Shown: positions 7,255 to 16,015 of the stretch, one piece after another
Position numbering within the stretch: the stretch's first letter is position 1
Layout of the letters: each line of letters starts with the position of its first letter
Source: Streptomyces sp. SID13031
Lineage (GTDB): Bacteria > Actinomycetota > Actinomycetes > Propionibacteriales > Kribbellaceae
Direction of reading: 5' to 3'
Length of the DNA: 64,000 nt
Assembly: GCF_010548305.1 (NCBI RefSeq)
Contig: NZ_JAAGLV010000021.1
Location: 62,001 to 126,000 of the forward strand
Translations under genes and position numbers: made by a program
Notes under the pieces: generated by a model
The model's input: the letters and a program-made list of their open reading frames with translations, nothing else
Databases searched by the model: none
Told to the model about the DNA's origin: nothing

Positions 7255-10032
7255 GTGAGCAAGGAAAAGAAGCCGGTCGACCCGATGCGCGGCGGCCGCC
7301 GCCCGATGCCGCGTGGCTGGCCCGGCCCGGCCCGTGGCTACTCGACGTACTTGCAGGCCCCGCAGGAGTGGCGCGGCACGACCGTCCAGGTCTGCGGCAT
7401 GTGGCCGTTCTCGGCCGGCACCGGAAGCCCGATGGTCGGCGTACCGATCGGCCGCAACATCCTCTCCGGCGCCACCATGTGCTGCGACCCGATCAGCTGG
7501 TTCATGCGCGCCAAACTGATCTCCAACCCCTCCGTCTTCGTCCTGGGCAAGCCCGGCTTGGGCAAAGCACTCGACGTCGAGACCTTGATTCCGACGCCGG
7601 ACGGCCTCCGGCGGATGGCGGATCTGCAGCCGGGCGACTTCGTGTTCGGCGCCGACGGGTTGCCAACGGCAATCGTTGCGGTGTCCGAGGTGATGACCGA
7701 TCGTGAGTGCTGGGAACTGACCTTCTCCAGCGGTGAGACGATCGTCGCCGACGCGGAGCACCTGTGGGTGACGGAGACAGTCGAAGACCGCCGACGAGCC
7801 TGGGTCGAGCGGAATGTACCGCGCAAGCGGCTTCCTGCCGGGACGGACACCGACCTTGCGACGGTCGGCGCGGCGCGAACAAGGCTCGGCGCCGAGGCGA
7901 TCTCAGTTCGCGACCTGACCAGGAACGATCAGCGCGCGCGGACGCCTGAGAAGGCGCCGGTGACGACGGCGCGGCTGGCATCCTCGCTGGTCGCCGGCGG
8001 CGAGGCCAACCATGCCGTCCGCGTGATACCAGGACTGGTCCTGCGGGAGGCAAAGCTCGCGCTCGACCCGTACGTCCTCGGAGCCTGGCTGGGCGATGGA
8101 CACAGCGCGGGACCGAGACTGACGACGATGGACCAAGGAATCGTCGAGCGAATCCGAGCCGCAGGTATCGAGTGTGAGCCGGCAACCGGGCATCTGCTCT
8201 ACCAGTTGACGATTCCGGGGACCTACCGACAGAAGGGGGTCGGCTTCACGGCGGTCCTCCGGCAACTCGGCGTACTGGGAGACAAGCACATCCCGACGTC
8301 GTACCTTCGTGCCTCGGATCGGCAGCGTCGAGAACTGCTCGCCGGTCTGCTCGACACGGACGGCACGGTTTCCCCCGCCGGCGGGCAGGTCCAGTACACC
8401 TCGACCTGTCGACGGTTGGCGGAGGATGTGCTCGAGCTCATCGCCAGCCTCGGTTACCGTCCTACCCTTCGAGAAGGCCGGGCGATGCTGGCGGGCCGCG
8501 ACTGCGGTCCGAAGTGGACAGTTGGTTTCACCACCACCGACGAGGTGTTCGGCCTCGAACGCAAGCACGTTGTCCATGCGGAACGGACCATCGGCAATCC
8601 GGCGCGGACCGCGCGTCGCTATGTGGTCGCGGCTCGTAAGGTGGCGTCCAGACCCGTGCGATGCATCCAGGTGGCCAATCCCGACGGCCTCTACCTGGCC
8701 GGACGAACCTTTATCACCACGCACAATTCCACGATCATTCGGCGGATGGCGCTCGGTCTGGCTGGGTACGGGGTTATGCCGCTCGTGTTGGGTGACCTGA
8801 AGCCCGACTACAAGGACCTGGTCGTGGCCCTTGGTGGGCAGGTGATCGAGCTTGGTCGTGGTCGTGGGCATCTGAACGTGCTTGACCCGGGTGAGTCCCG
8901 GCGGGCGGCGCTCCGGCTGACCGGTAGTGCGCGGCAGGCGATCCAGGCCGACGCGCATGGCCGCCGGTCGACGATGGTGTCCGCGCTGATCTCGATCATG
9001 CGGTCCGCGCCGCCAACCGACCGCGAAGAGACCATCCTCGACGAGGCCCTCAAGGTGCTCGACGAGCGCCACGAGGGCACTCCGGTACTCCGTGACCTCC
9101 TGCAGGTCGTCCAGGAGGCGCCGGACCGGGTCCGGGACGTCGCGCTCGACCGGGGCAGCATGGACCGGTACAGGCAGATCACCGAAGGGCTGGAGGCGTC
9201 GCTGATCGGTCTGGTCGGCGGTGGCCGGCTCGGTGAGATCTTCTCCGAGCAGACCGACCAGCCGATGAAGATGGACCGGCCGGTGGTCTTCGACGTCTCG
9301 AACATCGACGACTCCGAGACCAACCTGCAGGCCGCCGTGATGCTGGCCTGCTGGTCCTACGGCTTCGGCGCGGTCGCGGTCTCGCAGGCTCTCGCGGACG
9401 CCGGCCTCGAGCCTCGGCGGCACTACTTCGTCATCCTCGACGAGCTCTGGCGAGTACTACGGGCCGGCCGCGGCCTGGTCGACCGGGTCGACGCGCTGAC
9501 CCGGCTGAACCGGCAGCGGGGGGTCGGGATGGCGATGATCTCGCACACGATGTCGGACCTGCTGGCCCTGGAGCACTCCGAGGACCGGATGAAGGCGAAG
9601 GGTTTCGTCGAGCGCTCCGGGATGGTGATCTGCGGTGGCCTGCCGCGCGCCGAGATGGAGAACCTGACCGCCGTCGTACCGCTGTCCGGCGAGGAGCAGA
9701 ACATGCTGATCGGCTGGCAGGACCCGCCCGCGTGGGACCCGGCCACCGGTGAGGAGGCCGCACCGCCCGGACGGGGAAACTTCCTGGTCAAGGTCGGTGG
9801 CCGCCCGGGCATCCCGGTGCACGTCGGGCTGACCTCGGTCGAGCGCGAGATCAACGACACGAACAAGCTGTGGAAGACGGGCGCCGACGGCCGGCCGCTG
9901 AAGGTGGAGATCGCCGACGACGGCACCGAAGAAGTGGTCGAGGAGTACACCTTCGACGACCCGGCGATGACGGCACTGCCGCCCCCCGACCCGACCACCC
10001 GCGTGGTAGCCAAAACGGGAGTTGACGACTAA
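7255..10032 (+). CDS. VirB4/TraC-like secretion ATPase interrupted by a class 3 intein
   Basis: The 925-residue precursor starts at GTG 7255 with GGGAG five bases upstream. The host protein is 538 residues once the intein (105-491) is removed. The Walker A motif GKPGLGK ends at residue 104 and resumes with Ser492 after the intein, so the intein splits it exactly behind the catalytic Lys. Walker B is VILDE at 726-730, followed by a Trp. Downstream blocks (GLVGGGRLGEIF, RMKAKGFVERSGM) fit VirB4/TraC ATPases. The N-terminal domain of VirB4 appears to be encoded by the preceding gene. The product should power pilus or substrate translocation at the membrane and can only bind ATP properly after splicing. 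Confidence 0.82.
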   Translation: MSKEKKPVDPMRGGRRPMPRGWPGPARGYSTYLQAPQEWRGTTVQVCGMWPFSAGTGSPMVGVPIGRNILSGATMCCDPISWFMRAKLISNPSVFVLGKPGLGKALDVETLIPTPDGLRRMADLQPGDFVFGADGLPTAIVAVSEVMTDRECWELTFSSGETIVADAEHLWVTETVEDRRRAWVERNVPRKRLPAGTDTDLATVGAARTRLGAEAISVRDLTRNDQRARTPEKAPVTTARLASSLVAGGEANHAVRVIPGLVLREAKLALDPYVLGAWLGDGHSAGPRLTTMDQGIVERIRAAGIECEPATGHLLYQLTIPGTYRQKGVGFTAVLRQLGVLGDKHIPTSYLRASDRQRRELLAGLLDTDGTVSPAGGQVQYTSTCRRLAEDVLELIASLGYRPTLREGRAMLAGRDCGPKWTVGFTTTDEVFGLERKHVVHAERTIGNPARTARRYVVAARKVASRPVRCIQVANPDGLYLAGRTFITTHNSTIIRRMALGLAGYGVMPLVLGDLKPDYKDLVVALGGQVIELGRGRGHLNVLDPGESRRAALRLTGSARQAIQADAHGRRSTMVSALISIMRSAPPTDREETILDEALKVLDERHEGTPVLRDLLQVVQEAPDRVRDVALDRGSMDRYRQITEGLEASLIGLVGGGRLGEIFSEQTDQPMKMDRPVVFDVSNIDDSETNLQAAVMLACWSYGFGAVAVSQALADAGLEPRRHYFVILDELWRVLRAGRGLVDRVDALTRLNRQRGVGMAMISHTMSDLLALEHSEDRMKAKGFVERSGMVICGGLPRAEMENLTAVVPLSGEEQNMLIGWQDPPAWDPATGEEAAPPGRGNFLVKVGGRPGIPVHVGLTSVEREINDTNKLWKTGADGRPLKVEIADDGTEEVVEEYTFDDPAMTALPPPDPTTRVVAKTGVDD
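7567..8727 (+). mobile_element. Class 3 intein with LAGLIDADG endonuclease in the VirB4-like gene
   Basis: The 387-residue intein (precursor residues 105-491) begins with Ala and ends in Thr-His-Asn before Ser+1. The class 3 signature is visible: Trp171 in the DAEHLW block, Cys470 in VRCIQV and Thr489 before the terminal His-Asn. LAGLIDADG motifs at 275-282 (LGAWLGDG) and 362-370 (LAGLLDTDG) indicate an intact homing endonuclease. Its splicing blocks are very close to those of the first DnaB intein (both have EVM, DR, C, ELTFS, ADAEH). Codon use is GC-rich like the host gene. Confidence 0.88.
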
Positions 10033-10196
10033 GTGACCCCCATCCGAACTCCGCACACCGTCTCCGGCGCCCAGGCGGGCGCCTCGCGGCGTTGTCGGAA
10101 ACGGACGATGGAAAAGACATCGCCCGCTTCCTCCGCCTTGCGATCCACCCACCTGAACACCGGAGCCGGCGCACGGACTCCGGATGGAGGTCACTG

Positions 10197-13169
10197 ATGG
10201 CCCAAGGCAGGAAGAGCACCGGCCCCGGCGGCCTGTCGGCGGAATCGGTCCTGGTCTTCATCGGGATCGGTCTGTTCGCGCTGATCGTCGGTGGTACCTG
10301 GGTGGCGACCAAGATCGCCGCCGCGATCAACCACACCCGGCCCATCGGCGACCCGATGAGCAACCTGGTCGACCTGATCAACGGCCGGGTCCGCTGGTCC
10401 GGCGCGGCCACCGGCGTACTGATCCTCGAGATCGTCCTGCTCGGGGTGCTCACCGGCGTCGGCTTCTACCTGGTCGGCAAGGCGAGGAACCCCGGCTCCC
10501 GGGTGGACCGCTCCGCGCAGCTGATGTCGAAGCGGAGCGAGATCTACAAGCTCACCCGGCAGGGCGCTCAGGAGATCGCGAACCGGCTCGGCGCCGGGCA
10601 CGCAGGCCCCGGCGTGATGATCGGCCGGACCGTCCGGGACAACCTCGAGGTCTTCGGGTCCTGGGAAGACATGCACGTCGACATCTGGGGTCCCCGGACC
10701 GGGAAAGCGCTGGCAGCGACCACACCGGTTCTGACGCCGCACGGCTGGGTACCGATCAAGGATCTCGCGCGCGGTTGCCGGGTGATCGGCAGCGACGGCC
10801 ACCCGATCGAGGTGACTGGGGTCTATCCGCAAGGGACTCGTCCGGCTTACCGCTTCCGACTGACTGACGGTACGTCGGTCTTGTGCGACCCGGACCACTT
10901 GTGGACCGTCCGACCAAAGATCAGGGCCGACAAGAAGCACCCCGAGGCATGGCGGACGTGGACCACGCGGCAGTTGATTGATCGTGGTCTGCGCCGTATG
11001 AGCGGTGGAGCCAAGTACTACCTTCCGATCGTCGAGCCAGTTCAGTTCGAAGGTGTGCTGGAGCCGGGGCGGCTGATGGAGGCCCCGCCGCCCGACGGCC
11101 GAGGGCACAACCTCAGCGCACCGGCCGACCGCCCGACCCTGCCGGTCGCGCCGTACCTGCTGGGCGTACTGATCGGCGATGGTGGTCTTCGGTCGGCTTC
11201 GATCCGGTTGTCCACGGCAGAGGCCCAGGACCTTCTGCCTTTACTGGCGCCCCTGCTCCCCGCAGGCGTAACGGCGAAGCCGGTCGCGGGGAGCGCCTAC
11301 GACTGGTCGCTGACGTCGGGCCGGACTGGTCCGCGCAACGCCCTGATGGCGGCGATGCGCGAACTCGGTCTGATGGGGCACAGCTCGCTGACGAAGTTCG
11401 TCCCGCCGGCTTACCTGCTGGCCGCGGTCGAGGATCGGCGAGCGTTGCTCGCCGGCCTGCTCGACACCGATGGTTCGATCGATCAGAGGGGGGTCATCGA
11501 ATTCTCGACCTCGTCGCCGCAACTGTCGGAGGACTTCCGCTTCCTGGTGCAGTCCTTGGGGGGAACGGTGACGACAACCCGGCGCGAGACGACCCACGCG
11601 CCGTCGTACCGATCGCTGGTGCGGCTTCCGGCCGACATCCCGGCACCGTTCCGGCTCCGTCGGAAGCGGGAGCGTTGGGACGAGCTGGCGCCGCACCGAC
11701 GGGTCGCCAGGCCGGTGCGCGCGATCGAGTCCATCGAACCCGAAGGTGAGATGGAGATGGTCTGCATCTCGGTTGCGGCTACCGATGGCCTGTTCGTCAC
11801 CGATGAGTTCATCGTCACCCACAACACCACCTCGCGCGCCGTACCGGCGATCCTCGACGCACCGGGGGCCGTCGTCGCGACCTCGAACAAGCGCGACATC
11901 GTCGACGCCACCCGGGACCCGCGGTCGAAGAAGGGACCCATCTGGGTGTTCGACCCGCAGGAGGTCTGCGGCGAGTCGCCGGACTGGTGGTGGAACCCGC
12001 TCAGCTACGTCACCGACGAGGTGAAAGCGCGTGAGCTGGCGGAGCACTTCGTCGCCTCGCAGCGCAAGGAGGGCGCCCAGACGGACGCCTTCTTCGACTC
12101 CGCCGGTACTGACCTGCTGGCCGGTCTGCTGCTCGCGGCCGCGGTCGCGAAGCGCCCGATCACGCAGGTCTACAGCTGGCTCGCCGACCAGCGCAACGAC
12201 GAGCCCGAGCGCATCCTGCGGTCCACTCCGGGCCTGCAGCTGTCCGCGGACGCGCTGTCCGGCGTCATCAACGCTCCGGACAAGCAGCGCGCCGGTGTCT
12301 ACGGCACCGCGCAGCAGAGCGCCCAGTTCCTGATCAACCGCAAGGTCACCCGCTGGGTGATCCCGGCAGGCCCGAACGACAACCGCCCGCAGTTCAACCC
12401 GCACCAGTTCGTCCGCGAGGGCGGCACGCTCTACAGCCTGTCCAAGGAAGGCGCCGGTACTGCGGGCCCGCTGGTCACCGCGTTGACGGTGGCCGTGGTC
12501 GAGGCAGCCGAGGACTACGCCAAGACGTGCCCGATGGGCCGGCTGCCCAACCCGCTACTCGGCGTACTGGATGAGGCGGCCAACGTGTGCCGCTGGAAGA
12601 ACCTGCCCGACCTCTACAGCCACTTCGGCTCCCGCGGCATCGTGCTGATGACCATCCTGCAGTCCTGGGCGCAGGGGATGGAGTGCTGGGGCGAGCGCGG
12701 GATGGAGAAGCTCTGGTCCGCCGCGAACATCCGGGTGTACGGCGGCGGCGCGTCCGACGCCAACTTCCTCGAGCGGCTGAGCAAGCTGATCGGCGACTAC
12801 GACATCCTGTCCAGCTCGGTGTCGTACAACAAGGGTGAGCGCGGGACCAGCAAGCAGACCCAGCGGCACCACATCATGGAGGTCTCCGACCTGGCCGCGA
12901 TGCCGCCCGGTCGCGCGGTCGTCTTCCCGTCCGGGATCCCGGCGACGATGATCAAGACCGTGCCGTGGATGGCGCGCCCCGACGCGGGCTTGGTGAAGGC
13001 CTCGCTGGCCCACCACGACCCGGGTGCGGCACTGACCGCGCAGGGTGGGGCGAACGCTTGGATCGCGGCCGGTCGCCCGGGGACGACGGCACCGGATGCT
13101 CCGGCAGCCCCGTCCGGCCCGCCGGTCCCGATCTGGGAGCAGACCGAGGAGCAGCGTCGTGGATGGTGA
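10197..13169 (+). CDS. VirD4/TraG-like coupling protein interrupted by a class 3 intein
   Basis: The start at ATG 10197 has a perfect GGAGG six bases upstream. The precursor has 990 residues; removing the intein (171-543) leaves 617. Two membrane segments near the N-terminus (about 15-40 and 78-100) precede the ATPase. Walker A is GPRTGK, split after Lys170 and resuming with Thr-Thr. Walker B is LLGVLDEAAN (Asp792, Glu793). VFDPQEVCGESPDWWWNPL and DLYSHFGSRGI are typical TraG/VirD4 blocks. Such coupling proteins feed DNA or protein substrates into the secretion channel. A 164-base gap separates it from the VirB4-like gene, so it may have its own promoter. Confidence 0.85.
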   Translation: MAQGRKSTGPGGLSAESVLVFIGIGLFALIVGGTWVATKIAAAINHTRPIGDPMSNLVDLINGRVRWSGAATGVLILEIVLLGVLTGVGFYLVGKARNPGSRVDRSAQLMSKRSEIYKLTRQGAQEIANRLGAGHAGPGVMIGRTVRDNLEVFGSWEDMHVDIWGPRTGKALAATTPVLTPHGWVPIKDLARGCRVIGSDGHPIEVTGVYPQGTRPAYRFRLTDGTSVLCDPDHLWTVRPKIRADKKHPEAWRTWTTRQLIDRGLRRMSGGAKYYLPIVEPVQFEGVLEPGRLMEAPPPDGRGHNLSAPADRPTLPVAPYLLGVLIGDGGLRSASIRLSTAEAQDLLPLLAPLLPAGVTAKPVAGSAYDWSLTSGRTGPRNALMAAMRELGLMGHSSLTKFVPPAYLLAAVEDRRALLAGLLDTDGSIDQRGVIEFSTSSPQLSEDFRFLVQSLGGTVTTTRRETTHAPSYRSLVRLPADIPAPFRLRRKRERWDELAPHRRVARPVRAIESIEPEGEMEMVCISVAATDGLFVTDEFIVTHNTTSRAVPAILDAPGAVVATSNKRDIVDATRDPRSKKGPIWVFDPQEVCGESPDWWWNPLSYVTDEVKARELAEHFVASQRKEGAQTDAFFDSAGTDLLAGLLLAAAVAKRPITQVYSWLADQRNDEPERILRSTPGLQLSADALSGVINAPDKQRAGVYGTAQQSAQFLINRKVTRWVIPAGPNDNRPQFNPHQFVREGGTLYSLSKEGAGTAGPLVTALTVAVVEAAEDYAKTCPMGRLPNPLLGVLDEAANVCRWKNLPDLYSHFGSRGIVLMTILQSWAQGMECWGERGMEKLWSAANIRVYGGGASDANFLERLSKLIGDYDILSSSVSYNKGERGTSKQTQRHHIMEVSDLAAMPPGRAVVFPSGIPATMIKTVPWMARPDAGLVKASLAHHDPGAALTAQGGANAWIAAGRPGTTAPDAPAAPSGPPVPIWEQTEEQRRGW
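10707..11825 (+). mobile_element. Class 3 intein with LAGLIDADG endonuclease in the VirD4-like gene
   Basis: The 373-residue intein covers precursor residues 171-543. It starts with Ala, ends in Val-Thr-His-Asn and is followed by Thr+1. The signature residues are Trp236 (DPDHLW), Cys523 (MVCISV) and the Thr before the final His-Asn. Endonuclease motifs are LLGVLIGDG (321-329) and LAGLLDTDG (418-426). It is more diverged from the other two class 3 inteins than they are from each other, yet sits at the same point of the Walker A motif. Confidence 0.87.
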
Positions 13170-13533
13170 GCAGGAACTCTTCTACCCGCACGTCGCGGCC
13201 TTCGTCGAGGACCGCCTGGTCTACCTGTACTGCCGGCGGATCGGCCAGCAGTACATGTGGTGCCCGGAGTGGTTCCGGCATGCCGAGGCGCTGAGCCGGC
13301 TCGACTCGATCTGGCGCGCCTGGGAGCACCTGCGGCTCGACCCGGCGACGGGGATGTCGGTCTGGTGGCGCGACCACGCAGACCCGCACATGCAGGCGCT
13401 GCTGGACCCCGACGGCCCGTTCGCGGCCTGCCGCGGCGTGCACAGCGACTACCCGATCCCACCGCTGCCGGTCGAAGAGCCGCCCGCCGGTCTCTTCTTC
13501 GACCAGCGTCAACCCAACCTGCGCGGCATCTGA
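13159..13533 (+). CDS. DUF4913 family protein
   Basis: The 124-residue protein starts at GTG 13159, inside the end of the coupling-protein gene, with GAGGAG seven bases upstream, so the two are coupled. The block 'MWCPEWFRHAEALSRLDSIW' followed by WEHLRLD and the WWRDHADPH segment is the DUF4913 signature as I recall it. Many conserved Trp and His residues suggest a compact soluble fold. DUF4913 genes are usually the last gene of this type of actinobacterial locus. The molecular role is unknown. Confidence 0.75.
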   Translation: MDGEQELFYPHVAAFVEDRLVYLYCRRIGQQYMWCPEWFRHAEALSRLDSIWRAWEHLRLDPATGMSVWWRDHADPHMQALLDPDGPFAACRGVHSDYPIPPLPVEEPPAGLFFDQRQPNLRGI

Positions 13534-13550
13534 CAGTACGGGTCAGCGCG

Positions 13551-13598
13551 GGCGACTGATGCGACCGTACTGCGGCCGCACGCCGGGGATCAGTCGCC
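13551..13598. terminator. Putative bidirectional terminator between convergent genes
   Basis: GGCGACTGAT (13551-13560) and ATCAGTCGCC (13589-13598) form a perfect 10-base inverted repeat around a 28-base loop. It lies between the end of the secretion-like operon and the convergent gene whose stop codon sits in the right arm. There is no T-tract. Confidence 0.4.
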
Positions 13599-14195
13599 GA
13601 TGCCGAAGTTTCGGAGGGCCTTGGGGTCCTGGTCCTTCAGGCGGCGTTGACGTTTGAGGTTCTTGCGGGCGACCGGGGGCTCTTCGGGCGCGTTGCGGAC
13701 AGCCTCCGCGGCGGGCGGCTGCTCGGCCCGGCTGCGTTGCTCGCGAGCTTCCGCGGAGTTCCAGTCGGCCCGGCGGTCGTCGTCGGCCGCGCTGCGGTAG
13801 CGGGAGTCCGCCCTCGCCTGGGCCCGCTCGGCGGCCAACAGGTCGGCAGCCGACTGAGGGTCGTCCCGGCCGGTGGCGCCATCGCGCAACCGCGCTGCCT
13901 GGGCTATTTCGTCGTGGCCCAGCAATCGCTCGTCGGCTGCCCGGGCACGCAAGTAGCTGTGGTTCCGCTCGGCGACGTCGGCGCGGCGCATCGCGTCGGC
14001 CAGCTCGGCGTCACTGTCGCGCTCGACCTGTCGACGGGTGTCCCGGAGTTCGCGCTCCTCGAGTGCGTCCAGCTCAAGCTCCTCGTCGACCTGCTCCCGA
14101 TCCGCCTCGGCGCGCTGAGCTGCCAGTTCCGCGCCCCGCGCCGGCACCTTGGGCCTCCGCGCGGTGGTCTGCTCGTCGTCGTCCGTGTCGGCCAT
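13590..14195 (-). CDS. Hypothetical highly charged helical protein
   Basis: The 201 residues are dominated by Ala, Arg, Glu, Asp and Gln, with almost no aromatic residues until the end. Heptad-like stretches across about 20-150 predict long helices or a coiled coil. There is no membrane segment, signal peptide or known motif. The C-terminus (KNLKRQRRLKDQDPKALRNF) is basic and may bind nucleic acid. It is convergent with the secretion-like operon. I do not recognise the family. Confidence 0.55.
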   Translation of the reverse strand: MADTDDDEQTTARRPKVPARGAELAAQRAEADREQVDEELELDALEERELRDTRRQVERDSDAELADAMRRADVAERNHSYLRARAADERLLGHDEIAQAARLRDGATGRDDPQSAADLLAAERAQARADSRYRSAADDDRRADWNSAEAREQRSRAEQPPAAEAVRNAPEEPPVARKNLKRQRRLKDQDPKALRNFGIGD

Positions 14196-14263
14196 CCGAC
14201 TCCTTCCACTCGATGCCCACGATGCCGCAAAGCCAGGTCAGCTACCAGGGCGACCGGCGAGGC

Positions 14264-15589
14264 TCAGCGAGTTGCGCCGGTGACCAGCCAGTCGTCGCGG
14301 CGTTCGCGGACGAGCAGGGTCAGCAACCTGAGCAGCATGAACCCACCGAAGGCCCACCACAAGGCGACCACCCCGCCGTCGAGCCACAGCACGCTGAGCG
14401 CCAGTGGGACGTACAGGATCAGCGCGATCACCCCGGCGGCCGCCAGGTAGCGCCCGTCGCCGGCACCGATCAGTACGCCGTCCAGCACGAACACGACTCC
14501 GTTGACGGGCTGCCAGAGCGCCGACACCAACAGGATCGCGGCCAGCGTGTGCCGTACTTCGGGATCGGACGTGAACCACGGGACGTACAGGCCCCGCAGT
14601 CCCCACAACGCGAGCCCGCCGACGATGCCCGAGACCAGACCCCACCACATCATCCGCCGGGTGATCGCTCGCGTCCCCTCGACATCGCCCGCCCCTAGCG
14701 CGCGACCCGTCAACGCTTGCGCGGCGATGGCGATCGCGTCGAGTGCCAGGGCCAGGAACGACCAGAGGGTGAAGGCGACCTGGTGGGCCGCGACGGACGT
14801 AGTACCGAGGGAAGTGGCGACGAACGTCGCGAGGATGATTGCCATCCGCAACGTCAGGGTGCGAACCACCAAAGGGATCCCGGCCTGGGCCGACGCGAGG
14901 ATGCCTGGCCGGTCGGGGCGCAGCTTGGCGCCGTCGCGGCGGGCTCCGCGGACCACCACCCAGACCAGGGCGACGCCTGCCGCGGTTTGGGCGAGTGCTG
15001 TGCCCAGTGCCGAGCCGGCGATGTTCAGGTCGAGTCCGTAGACCAGGACGAGGTTCAGGCCGATGTTGGCGAGGTTGGCGGAGATCGCCACGATCATGGG
15101 CGTCTTGGTGTCCTGCAGACCGCGCAGTACGCCGGTAGCCGCCAGCAGCAGCAACATGGACGGGATGCCTAGGCAGGAGATCCGCAGGTAGGTCACTGCG
15201 TAGTCGGCTACGTCAGGAGACGGGTTGAACGCACTGATAGCCAGTGGGGCGAGCAGTGCCCCGACAACAGCCAGTACTACGCCCAGCAGCAAGGCCAGCC
15301 AGAGTCCGTCGATGCCCTGCGTGAGTGCGCCGCGATGGTCGCCTGCCCCGATCCGCCGGGCCACCGCGGAGGTGGTGCCGTAGGCGAGGAAGACGCAGAT
15401 GCCCACCAGCGTCTGCAGGATCGTGCCCGCGACGCCGAGTGCCGCGAGCTGCGGCGTACCGAGGTGGCCGACGATCGCGGAGTCGGCGAGCAGCATCAGC
15501 GGCTCGGACACCAGGGCGAAGAAGGCCGGCACCGCCAGCCGGAGAATCTCCCGATCCTGCGACCATCCGGTAATGGGCATGGGCCTCAT
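14264..15589 (-). CDS. MATE family multidrug/toxin exporter
   Basis: The 441-residue protein has twelve predicted membrane segments and the MATE pattern of two similar halves, for example 'LVSEPLMLLADSAIVGHLGT' near the start and LRMAIILATFVATSLGTTSVAAHQVAFTLW split across the second half. MATE proteins export drugs or metabolites by Na+ or H+ antiport. The start is either ATG 15589 or ATG 15580; neither has a strong ribosome site. It is divergent from dnaB, an arrangement I also recall from Streptomyces near the ribosomal protein L9 gene. Confidence 0.88.
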   Translation of the reverse strand: MRPMPITGWSQDREILRLAVPAFFALVSEPLMLLADSAIVGHLGTPQLAALGVAGTILQTLVGICVFLAYGTTSAVARRIGAGDHRGALTQGIDGLWLALLLGVVLAVVGALLAPLAISAFNPSPDVADYAVTYLRISCLGIPSMLLLLAATGVLRGLQDTKTPMIVAISANLANIGLNLVLVYGLDLNIAGSALGTALAQTAAGVALVWVVVRGARRDGAKLRPDRPGILASAQAGIPLVVRTLTLRMAIILATFVATSLGTTSVAAHQVAFTLWSFLALALDAIAIAAQALTGRALGAGDVEGTRAITRRMMWWGLVSGIVGGLALWGLRGLYVPWFTSDPEVRHTLAAILLVSALWQPVNGVVFVLDGVLIGAGDGRYLAAAGVIALILYVPLALSVLWLDGGVVALWWAFGGFMLLRLLTLLVRERRDDWLVTGATR

Positions 15590-16015
15590 TGTGCCTGGCC
15601 ACGCCTGTGCACATCCCACCGGACCTGACGGGTTCGAATCTTTTTCTTCTCCACAGTATGGGGACAACGAAACCGCAGGTCAGAGGGCTGTTGTGGAAGG
15701 TTGTCCCCAGATATCCACAGGGATATGCCCAACCTGTGCACACCCGCCACCGGGGTTTCCCACAGGTCTTCCACAGGGGGTGTGGACGACCGGCTACCGG
15801 GGTTCGGGTGAACCGGCGTACGGTCGCGTGACTGACGCCGTCCGCCCGCAGTCTCGGGGGCGAGTCCGCCTGCGGATGCTGTCGGCGAAAGTGTCGGCGG
15901 CGGTGGTTAGGGTTCGATCAGGTGTTCGATCCGGGCCGGTTGGCCGGGTCGGATCGGCCAGGTCGGTTGGCTGGGTCGTGTCAGTGGTCGGGCGTGGGAC
16001 GAGGAGGTCGGACGA
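15590..16015. promoter_or_regulatory. 426-base intergenic region upstream of dnaB with clustered TCCACA words
   Basis: No gene is visible. The left half (15650-15785) contains at least five TCCACA words on either strand (near 15650, 15692, 15714, 15769 and 15781), resembling the core of DnaA boxes, plus CCTGTGCACA twice. The right half (15900-16000) is rich in short GGTCGG/GATCGG repeats. A GAGGAGG ribosome site at 16001-16007 serves dnaB. DnaA binding is inference. Confidence 0.45.

Noticed and set aside
1-13533. Type VII (ESX) secretion locus
   Set aside because: No WXG100, EccB, EccD or mycosin genes; the ATPases are of VirB4 and VirD4 type rather than EccC.
1-13533. Complete integrative conjugative element
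   Set aside because: No integrase, excisionase, relaxase, tRNA or direct repeat boundaries are visible in the window.
13647-14450. Plus-strand 267-codon frame over the charged helical gene
   Set aside because: It crosses a convergent gene boundary and has no ribosome site; the minus frame has coherent coiled-coil composition.
15650-15790. Chromosome origin next to dnaB
   Set aside because: The TCCACA cluster is small, there is no dnaA or dnaN gene, and no A/T-rich unwinding region.
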